Shown here piece by piece: positions 55,690 to 62,106 of a DNA stretch of 62,106 nt (position 1 is the first letter of the stretch; each line of letters opens with the position of its first letter). Below the pieces are notes generated by a model. It made no database searches, had not been told where the DNA came from, and saw only the letters and a list, made by a program, of their open reading frames with translations. The position numbers and the translations under genes are program-made. Source of the stretch: an uncultured Clostridia bacterium (GTDB taxonomy: Bacteria; Bacillota; Clostridia; UBA1381); NCBI GenBank assembly GCA_944393255.1, contig CALXZP010000041.1, positions 1 through 62,106 on the forward strand, read 5' to 3'.

Positions 55690-56041
55690 TGCAGGCTATC
55701 GCCGCCAGCTTTTCTATCATGCGGTGAAGCAGCTGAGCCTCCTCGGTCTCGGCGGCCTTGTAGTATACCTCCTTGCCCTCGCGGCGGTTTACTATAAGCC
55801 CGCTCGCCTTGAGCTGGCGCAGGTGGTGCGAAACTGCCGGGCTGGACATATCAACGAGCGCGGATATGTTTATAACACATTCCTCGCAGTGGCAGAGCAG
55901 CCAGAAAATGCGTATGCGGCTGCTGTCGCCGAGCTGCTTGAATATATCGGCTATAACGTGAAAGTCCTCTGCCGGGGGCATTTTGCCGGCGTTAAGCTCT
56001 ATAGCCTGTCCGTGGCTGTGCGGAAGATTTGGAAGCGCCAT
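55682..56041 (-). CDS. ArsR/SmtB-family metal-responsive repressor
   Basis: 119 residues. Winged helix with ISALVDMSSPAVSHHLRQLKASGLIVNRREGKEVYYKA. Cys residues in CHCEECVINIS, His pairs at the N-terminus (PHSHG) and the C-terminal region can bind soft or transition metals as in CadC/SmtB. Divergent from the metal chaperone and P-type ATPase genes, and probably represses them through the palindrome at 56188-56213. Its own promoter lies at about 56065-56100. Confidence 0.92.
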   Translation of the reverse strand: MALPNLPHSHGQAIELNAGKMPPAEDFHVIADIFKQLGDSSRIRIFWLLCHCEECVINISALVDMSSPAVSHHLRQLKASGLIVNRREGKEVYYKAAETEEAQLLHRMIEKLAAIACIS

Positions 56042-56152
56042 AAAAAAGACCTCTTTTCAAGTATATTTGATTATAGTATAGCATATTTTTGTTCTGACCG
56101 CAACCGTCATTTAAAATTTAAGAAAAACCGAAAAATTTTTTTCAAAAAACTA

Positions 56153-56213
56153 TTGACAAAACAGCCCGGAGCGCGTATAATATATTTAACAATTAAATAA
56201 ATACTTAATTGTT
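56153..56213 (+). promoter_or_regulatory. Metal-efflux promoter with ArsR/SmtB-type operator
   Basis: TTGACA (56153-56158), N17, TATAAT (56176-56181). Immediately after lies AACAATTAA - 8 nt - TTAATTGTT (56188-56213), the imperfect long dyad expected for ArsR/SmtB repressors. Confidence 0.75.
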
Positions 56214-56247
56214 TAAATGAAATAATGATGAAGGAGCTGACCGAAAA

Positions 56248-56466
56248 ATGAAAAAAACATATAAGATAGACGTGGACTGCGCCAACTGCGCGAATAAAAT
56301 GGAGGCTGCGGCCAATAAGACCGAGGGCGTAAAAAACGCGTCGGTGAATTTTATGACGCTGAAAATGACCGTGGAATTTGAGGACGGCAGCGATCCGAAA
56401 GCCGTGATGAGGGAAGTGCTTAAAAGCTGCAAGCGTGTCGAGGACGACTGCGAGATATTCATTTGA
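56248..56466 (+). CDS. Heavy-metal-associated (HMA) domain protein
   Basis: 72 residues forming a single HMA fold with DVDCANCANKMEAAANKTEGV; CxxC is the metal site. It probably hands metal to the P-type ATPase encoded 97 bp downstream, which itself lacks an N-terminal HMA domain. So the chaperone domain appears split off as a separate gene. Start ATG behind AAGGAG. Confidence 0.92.
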   Translation: MKKTYKIDVDCANCANKMEAAANKTEGVKNASVNFMTLKMTVEFEDGSDPKAVMREVLKSCKRVEDDCEIFI

Positions 56467-56563
56467 CGCGGGCAAAGACGTTAAGGCGGCGGACTGCATT
56501 CATGACCGAAACGGAAACTGTGCGGCCGCCTGAAAATACCTGATAATGCGGGGGAGATATATC

Positions 56564-58450
56564 ATGAATAAAAAACAGAAAAAAATGCTCGTGAGGATAA
56601 CAGCTTCGGCGCTGCTGCTCATAGGGCTGAGCTTTGTCCCGTCGGAGGGGCTGCTGCGGTTTGCGCTGTACCTCATACCGTATCTGGTCATAGGCTATGA
56701 CATACTCATAAAGGCGGCAAAGGGGATAAAGAACCGTCAGATATTCGATGAGAACTTTCTAATGGCTGTTGCCACCGTCGGCGCGATAGCGATAGCTGTG
56801 ACGCGGAACGGGGATTATACCGAAGCAATAGCCGTAATGCTGTTTTACCAGATAGGCGAGCTGTTTCAGAGCTATGCGGTCGGGAAAAGCCGCAGGAACA
56901 TAAGCGAGCTTATGGACATTCGTCCCGACCATGCGAATATAGAGGTCGGGGGAAGGCTTGAGCAGGTCGATCCCGACGAGGTAGAGCCGGGAACGGTGAT
57001 AGTAGTCCGTCCGGGAGAAAAGATACCTATAGACGGCGTAGTTACGGAGGGCAGCTCGTCGCTCAATACGAGCGCGCTGACCGGCGAAAGCCTGCCGCGT
57101 GAGGTGGGCGAGGGCGGCGAGGTGATAAGCGGATGCATAAATATGACGGGTCTGCTAAAAATACGCACCACAAAGGAGTTCGGTGAGTCCACCGTGTCCA
57201 AGATACTCGACCTTGTGGAGAATGCAAGCTCCAGAAAATCGAGGTCGGAGGCGTTCATTTCAAAATTCGCAAGGATATATACGCCTGTGGTATGCGCGCT
57301 TGCTCTTGCGCTCGCCGTACTGCCTCCGCTTGCAATGCTTGCCATGGGCGCTCCGGGCGGCTGGGGCGAGTGGATCTACCGTGCGCTCACGTTTCTTGTG
57401 ATAAGCTGTCCGTGTGCGCTGGTTATAAGCATACCGCTGAGCTTCTTTGCAGGGCTGGGCGGAGCGAGCCGTGCGGGCGTTCTCATAAAGGGTTCAAATT
57501 TTATCGAAACTCTCTCAAAAACAAAATGCGCAGTGTTCGATAAAACGGGAACGCTCACGCAGGGTGTGTTCGAGGTGAACGGTATCCACCATAACGAGCT
57601 TGAGGACGAGATGCTGATAGAATACGCCGCGCTTGCGGAAAGCGCGTCGTCGCACCCGATAAGCAGGAGCCTGCTCAGGGCGTACGGAAAAACGCCCGAC
57701 CGTTCGCGCGTCGGCAATGTGCGTGAGATAAGCGGCAGCGGAGTCATAGCTGAGGTGGACGGCTCGGAGGTAGCCGCAGGCAATGCGAAGCTCATGGAGC
57801 ATATAGGCGTTGAGTATAAAAGCTGTCACAGCGCGGGCACGATAATACACATCGCGATAGACAAAAAATACGCCGGGCATGTAGTTATATCCGATGTTGT
57901 AAAGCCCGGCTCAGCCGGAGCGGTAAGAGCGCTTAGGGATATGGGCGTAAAGAGGATAGTTATGCTTACGGGCGATCTGCGCTCCGCCGCGGAAAAGACG
58001 GCAGCGGAGCTCGGCATAGACGAGACGTACAGCGGGCTTCTCCCGGCAGGAAAGGTCGATAAGGTCGAAGAGCTGCTCGCGTCCGGGCAGGACGGCGGAA
58101 AGCTGGCGTTTGTCGGCGACGGCATAAACGACGCGCCCGTTCTTTCGAGGGCGGACGTAGGTATAGCCATGGGCGCTATGGGCTCTGATGCGGCAATAGA
58201 GGCCGCGGACGTTGTGCTGATGGACGACGATCCCGCCAAAATAGTCACGGCGATAAAGATATCGCGCAGGTGCCTCAGGATAGTATATGAAAATATCTGG
58301 TTCGCGATAGGCGTAAAGCTGATATGCCTTGCCCTGGGCGCGCTCGGCATAGCCAACATGTGGCTGGCAGTGTTCGCCGACGTCGGGGTGATGATAATAG
58401 CCGTGCTGAACGCGATCCGCGCACTGTTTGTAAAAAAGATGAACGGGTAA
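56564..58450 (+). CDS. Heavy-metal P1B-type ATPase (Zn/Cd/Pb efflux type)
   Basis: 628 residues from ATG 56564 (GGGGGAG seven bases upstream; the frame opens 18 bp earlier). The membrane CPC motif is C282-P-C284 in SCPCALVIS. Asp326 in DKTGT is phosphorylated, TGES and the HP motif (SSHPIS) are present, and GDGINDAP closes the ATP domain. CPC with a C-terminal membrane Asp (VFADVGVMII) indicates the ZntA/CadA type. Exports divalent metal with the HMA protein; controlled by the divergent ArsR-type repressor. Confidence 0.93.
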   Translation: MNKKQKKMLVRITASALLLIGLSFVPSEGLLRFALYLIPYLVIGYDILIKAAKGIKNRQIFDENFLMAVATVGAIAIAVTRNGDYTEAIAVMLFYQIGELFQSYAVGKSRRNISELMDIRPDHANIEVGGRLEQVDPDEVEPGTVIVVRPGEKIPIDGVVTEGSSSLNTSALTGESLPREVGEGGEVISGCINMTGLLKIRTTKEFGESTVSKILDLVENASSRKSRSEAFISKFARIYTPVVCALALALAVLPPLAMLAMGAPGGWGEWIYRALTFLVISCPCALVISIPLSFFAGLGGASRAGVLIKGSNFIETLSKTKCAVFDKTGTLTQGVFEVNGIHHNELEDEMLIEYAALAESASSHPISRSLLRAYGKTPDRSRVGNVREISGSGVIAEVDGSEVAAGNAKLMEHIGVEYKSCHSAGTIIHIAIDKKYAGHVVISDVVKPGSAGAVRALRDMGVKRIVMLTGDLRSAAEKTAAELGIDETYSGLLPAGKVDKVEELLASGQDGGKLAFVGDGINDAPVLSRADVGIAMGAMGSDAAIEAADVVLMDDDPAKIVTAIKISRRCLRIVYENIWFAIGVKLICLALGALGIANMWLAVFADVGVMIIAVLNAIRALFVKKMNG

Positions 58451-58464
58451 CGAGGTAAAAGCGA

Positions 58465-59010
58465 ATGACGAAACAGATAATAAAATGCGGTATGGAGCAG
58501 CTTGATGCGCTTGATACGCTTTACGACCGCGTGACAGAGTATTTGGAGAATACGATAAACTATCCTATATGGACGCGCGGCGAATATCCGTGCAGGGAGA
58601 GTATAAAAAATGCGGTGCTTCGCGGTGAACAGTATATTTGCATCGACGAGGACGGCGCAGCCGTCGGAGCGTTTGTTTTAAACGAGGATCCCGCCGGAGA
58701 TTACGGCTCCGGCGGCTGGAGCGTTCAGCTTGAGGAGGGGGAGTATCTCATCATACATACGCTTGCGGTACTGCCGGAGTCGGCAGGACGCGGCATAGGC
58801 GGATATATGGTAAGGTACTGTATCGATAAGGCGCGGAATGAGGGCTATAAGGCGGTGAGGCTCGATGTAGTGCCGGGCAATATACCGGCGCGGCGTTTGT
58901 ACGAAAAAGAGGGCTTCATGTTCGCGGGCAAAAAGGATCTGCGGCGCGGGATCGCCGCTATACCGGAATTTGAGCTGTATGAATTGAATTTTGATAATGC
59001 CGGGGAATAA
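58465..59010 (+). CDS. GNAT-family acetyltransferase
   Basis: 181 residues. The acetyl-CoA-binding segment is LAVLPESAGRGIGGYMVRY, followed by VRLDVVPGNIPARRLYEKEGF, the usual beta4-alpha4 end. Lies 14 bp after the P-type ATPase gene and may be carried on the same transcript. Substrate not identifiable. Confidence 0.88.
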   Translation: MTKQIIKCGMEQLDALDTLYDRVTEYLENTINYPIWTRGEYPCRESIKNAVLRGEQYICIDEDGAAVGAFVLNEDPAGDYGSGGWSVQLEEGEYLIIHTLAVLPESAGRGIGGYMVRYCIDKARNEGYKAVRLDVVPGNIPARRLYEKEGFMFAGKKDLRRGIAAIPEFELYELNFDNAGE

Positions 59011-59028
59011 CTGCGGTAAAAAAGCACG

Positions 59029-59093
59029 GAGGTCCGAACCGATGAATGGTCAGGACCTCTTTATACTATCACACACCATGTGATTTTATTTTT
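59029..59093 (+). terminator. Terminator region after the GNAT gene
   Basis: A GAGGTCC/GGACCTC hairpin (59029-59059) is followed by a second hairpin ATCACA-CACCA-TGTGAT (59068-59084) with a TTTATTTTTT tail. Confidence 0.65.
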
Positions 59094-59148
59094 TGAACAT
59101 AGATATTTTAATGAGTTAAAAATCAAATAGATCAGTTCGAAAACAAAG

Positions 59149-59206
59149 TTGAACTTATGAAGAATATTTGTTAAAATAATTGTAATAGGATAAAAATCAC
59201 GCTTGT
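59149..59206 (+). promoter_or_regulatory. Promoter and small dyad before the SLH lyase-like gene
   Basis: TTGAAC (59149-59154), N17, TAAAAT (59172-59177), then ATCAC-GCTT-GTGAT in the leader, just before the ribosome site. Confidence 0.5.
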
Positions 59207-59227
59207 GATCAGGAAAGGAGAAAAAAA

Positions 59228-61939
59228 TTGAATATTATAAAGAGAACCGTATCGTTGATCATGTCAGCGGCCGTTATGGCGTCGATGCTGACTGCCGTAT
59301 CGGCGGAGACGGGGGACGGAGCCGATATCGCATGTGACAAGATCCGTATGTTTCAAAGCGGCATGTATACTTCAAAGACTATAGTGGTCGGAAGAGGAAG
59401 AACGACATATCTTAATTTTACACTGCCCGAAGGGGAGTATACAAAAGCAGAACTCAATCTGCGACGTGAGAAGGGACAAGCCTGGGGACAGACCGTATCC
59501 GGAGAAAAGGAGTACGACAAGGTCTATTACAGGATCATACCGGCAGACAAGGAGACCGGAGTGAATGCCGAAGCGGACGCATATACAGAGATCACGCTCA
59601 GCGGCAAGGGTACGGACGATCAGAAGATAGATATTACAGCAGCACTTTCGGAATACGACAAGAACAGCGGCGAAGATACTTTCGCTGTGGAGCTTGCCGG
59701 GTATTACGATGTAAATTCCTATGAGGATACCGGAGCGTGGGAAGGCGATGAAAAATACTGCTACTGTACTTTTGAGGGTATAGACCCGGCCGAGAGCACA
59801 TATTCGGAACCGCAGGAGGAAACAGAGGATATCATGACGGATTATATCCCCGAGATCGCCTCTGAGAAAATAACCGCGGGCGATACGGTGTTTGAGCATC
59901 CGGGGATACTGTTCAATAAAACGATGCTCAACACTATGGTATCAAAGATCCGTGCAGGGGAGGATCCGTGGCGTGAGAATTATGAGAGTATGATAAAAAC
60001 GAACGAAGCGTCTATTGATCCGCTTGTTTATATAGATAAGGACGAGGCTGTATATATGGAGATCGGCGACGGGATATATGCAGACAGTCCCGAAAAGAAT
60101 ATAATGAATTATACAAGGAAAGACGCGGACACTGCGTTTTACCAGACCGTAATGTATCTTATAACCGGAAACGGCAGGTTCAGGCAGAATGCTCTTGATA
60201 TAATAGAGGCATTCGGCAGTATGAGATCGCTGGGGCTCGTATATGACGAGCAGATAGGCTATTCGCTTATTGCATACAAGCTGTGTGCGGCGGCGGAGAT
60301 GCTCAAATATTCGTCGGTTCAGGACGAAAGCCTTGCATGGAACGATAAATATGAGGGATACATACAGAGCTTTCTGGAGCTCACAAGGTCAAAATGGGAC
60401 AGGTACAGTCATTGGATGAATCAGCACCTGATGTGCGTGCTGGCACAGACGGCGGTCGGGATATACAATAATGACGAGACTATTTATAAAACAGGCGTTC
60501 TCAGGGGAACGACTAACCCCGAATACTGCACGGACGAGGGCTGCGATCATTCGTCATGTAATTTGAACAGGTCGGGAGCCATAAAGTATATGTTCCGCGA
60601 GGTGACGTTCAATGCCGAGACCGGCGAGGCAACGGAGCCTAATCTGCAGCTTGCGGAGATGGGACGCGACCAGGGGCATTCCTATTGCGACGTTGCGGCG
60701 TCCTCGATCTTCGCTATGATGACATGGCTTCAGGGGACAAAGGTCGATAATGATACGGGCGCGGTATCTGACGGCGAGGATGCGGTATATATATGGGATT
60801 ATCTTGACGAGCGCATAATGAAAACGATAAACCTTTGCTATAAGTATAATGAGGGCTATTACATAGACTGGATCCCGATATATGAGGCGGACGGGAAAAT
60901 ATACAGTAAGATCAATAAGCAGTATACATCCGTCGGGAATATAGATAATGTCGGCGGTATCGCATATATTTATTACAGATATTATCTCGGCAGAGACGAT
61001 ATGGACACAAATGAGGACACGAAGTATCTCAGTATGGGACGGGCGGCAAAATACGGAACAAGCTCGTCGGCGGACTGGATAGGCTGGGTCGATATGTTCT
61101 ATACCCCGGCTGACGCTGACGCGGATTTTACACAGAAGGATATAAAGCATGATATTGAGATAAAGGGAGACAATTTCACTTACGAGACAGAAGCGGATGC
61201 AGCGGCGTTTTCGGAGCTTGTCACCGTAAAGGTCACGGCTGACGAAGGCTATACGTTAAAGGGCGCTGAGGCGTACGTGAACGGAGAAAGGCTTGATCTG
61301 GAACGGGATATCGAGTATTCCGGAAGCGACAGAGAGGTATCCGTAGTATTCGGTATGCCTCAGGAGGATGCCGAGCTGGTTATAGAGCCTGTAAGGCTGC
61401 CTCAATACTTCGCGGATGTGCCGTACAGTGCGTGGTATTATGACGCAGTGAGAGACGCGTATGAAAAGAAGCTGATGAACGGAGTTACGGATACGGAATT
61501 CCGTCCCGAAGACAATTTTTCACGTGCTATGCTCGTAACTGCGCTTTACCGTATGGCAGGCGAACCGGAGGTGAGCGGGACGGCTTCGTTTGCGGACGTT
61601 GAAAGCGGGGCATGGTATGAAAAAGCGGTCGTATGGGCGGAGCGCAGCGGTATCGTGAACGGAGTGAGCGCCGTAAGCTTTGCGCCGGAGGCTCCGCTCG
61701 CAAGAGAGGATCTTGCGGTCATACTCATGCGCTTTGCAAAGCCGGACAAGACGGAGACAGCTGCGCTTGACGGGTTTTCGGACAGCGGCGATATCTCGGA
61801 CTACGCCAAGGAAGCGGCAGGCTGGGCTGTAGAGAACGGGATAGTTAAAGGCGTGACGGATACAGAGCTGTGTCCGCGCGGGAATGTGACGAGAGCGCAG
61901 GCGGCGGCTGTGCTGACGAGATGCCAAAGCATGCTTTAG
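59228..61939 (+). CDS. Secreted alginate-lyase-like protein with three SLH domains
   Basis: 903 residues, TTG start (59228) behind AAAGGAG. Signal peptide (MNIIKRTVSLIMSAAVMASM, cut near SAE). About 20-200 is a beta-rich CBM-like domain. About 220-640 is an alpha-helical (alpha/alpha toroid) region with HPGILFNKTMLNTMVSKI, SHWMNQHLMC and a Tyr/His-rich EMGRDQGHSYCD motif, resembling alginate-lyase-like families. About 650-720 is a Flg_new/InlB-like repeat. Three SLH repeats (FADVPYSAWYYDAV, FADVESGAWYEKAV, DISDYAKEAAGWAV) end the protein and should anchor it to the cell wall. Substrate not determined. Confidence 0.83.
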   Translation: MNIIKRTVSLIMSAAVMASMLTAVSAETGDGADIACDKIRMFQSGMYTSKTIVVGRGRTTYLNFTLPEGEYTKAELNLRREKGQAWGQTVSGEKEYDKVYYRIIPADKETGVNAEADAYTEITLSGKGTDDQKIDITAALSEYDKNSGEDTFAVELAGYYDVNSYEDTGAWEGDEKYCYCTFEGIDPAESTYSEPQEETEDIMTDYIPEIASEKITAGDTVFEHPGILFNKTMLNTMVSKIRAGEDPWRENYESMIKTNEASIDPLVYIDKDEAVYMEIGDGIYADSPEKNIMNYTRKDADTAFYQTVMYLITGNGRFRQNALDIIEAFGSMRSLGLVYDEQIGYSLIAYKLCAAAEMLKYSSVQDESLAWNDKYEGYIQSFLELTRSKWDRYSHWMNQHLMCVLAQTAVGIYNNDETIYKTGVLRGTTNPEYCTDEGCDHSSCNLNRSGAIKYMFREVTFNAETGEATEPNLQLAEMGRDQGHSYCDVAASSIFAMMTWLQGTKVDNDTGAVSDGEDAVYIWDYLDERIMKTINLCYKYNEGYYIDWIPIYEADGKIYSKINKQYTSVGNIDNVGGIAYIYYRYYLGRDDMDTNEDTKYLSMGRAAKYGTSSSADWIGWVDMFYTPADADADFTQKDIKHDIEIKGDNFTYETEADAAAFSELVTVKVTADEGYTLKGAEAYVNGERLDLERDIEYSGSDREVSVVFGMPQEDAELVIEPVRLPQYFADVPYSAWYYDAVRDAYEKKLMNGVTDTEFRPEDNFSRAMLVTALYRMAGEPEVSGTASFADVESGAWYEKAVVWAERSGIVNGVSAVSFAPEAPLAREDLAVILMRFAKPDKTETAALDGFSDSGDISDYAKEAAGWAVENGIVKGVTDTELCPRGNVTRAQAAAVLTRCQSML

Positions 61940-62106
61940 AGCGGAAAGCGCATCCGTCACGGGTCTTATATGGACAGTGAGTTACAGTTCAGGTATCAAA
62001 AATGGCGTAAAATAGGCATTGTACAAAAGGTAGAAAACTCAAAATAAAAATTTTATCAAAAATAAAAGAGAAAAGCAGTTATCCACGCAACAGAAAACGA
62101 TAGTGA
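61940..62106. other. End of window, no gene seen
   Basis: AT-rich after 61990. No open frame with a ribosome site and no clear terminator could be recognised. Confidence 0.5.

Noticed and set aside
56467..56540. Third copy of the structured intergenic element
   Set aside because: Only the GGCAAAGACGT start is shared; the remaining hairpins do not match, so chance is likely.

Overview
The window looks like chromosomal DNA of a spore-forming member of Clostridia (Bacillota). The signs are a spoIIE homologue behind a Spo0A-box-like promoter, strong AGGAGG-type ribosome sites, T-box and lysine-riboswitch regulation, LytTR and OmpR two-component systems, DUF1540 and TIGR04076 proteins and S-layer-homology (SLH) surface proteins. 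The background is moderately GC-rich. Two stretches (about 15.1-17.8 kb and 24.9-31.9 kb) are visibly AT-rich and look acquired. Secreted glycan-active proteins (GH2, GH43-like with F5/8C domains, a lyase-like SLH protein, MalQ) suggest a polysaccharide-using anaerobe.

Layout. 0-9.4 kb: a truncated HAD phosphatase, gap, ileS under an Ile T-box, a small peptide gene, a secreted beta-helix protein facing a Cro-type regulator across a palindromic operator, argG and ruvC. 9.5-14.3 kb: a lysine-riboswitch-controlled operon asd - (secreted lectin/SLH protein) - dapA - dapB. 14.3-17.7 kb: an Agr-like LytTR regulator and sensor kinase, direct repeats of LytTR type, a 102-bp tandem repeat and a secreted stalk-domain protein. 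17.8-20.2 kb: queA-tgt (queuosine). 20.2-24.7 kb: a peptide-type ABC exporter divergent from an OmpR two-component pair. 24.7-31.9 kb: an AT-rich island with a type I toxin-antitoxin-like locus, an unusual three-gene operon (nicotianamine-synthase-like, SHMT-like, methyltransferase), a convergent membrane-anchored NTPase and a tyrosine recombinase.

32-43.4 kb: a lipoprotein, malQ-lacZ, an AAA/DUF4143 ATPase behind five 23-bp repeats, a YfcE-type phosphoesterase, spoIIE, DUF1540, and an AraC regulator with an 11-G tract in its reading frame. 43.6-51 kb: a secreted repeat-domain protein with a second small peptide gene behind it, an AlbA_2 regulator, a large GH43-like enzyme and a TIGR04076 protein. 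51-62.1 kb: a VWA protein, Fe/Mn superoxide dismutase, a UvrD/PcrA helicase, a metal-efflux module (ArsR, HMA chaperone, P-type ATPase), a GNAT and a secreted SLH lyase-like protein.

The most interesting part is the island. A 29-bp inverted repeat (27/29 identical) sits directly in front of both the biosynthetic operon (25189-25217) and the NTPase gene (30792-30820). A consensus promoter lies just outside the right repeat, next to a complete tyrosine recombinase gene. This is the architecture expected of a 5.6-kb invertible cassette in which two convergent payloads compete for one strong promoter. The second notable observation is a pair of small genes encoding peptides with a shared PE-(L/M)-K-I-x2-F...SG motif, each immediately behind a secreted protein gene. 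All functions are inferred from sequence recognition alone; no database search was run.
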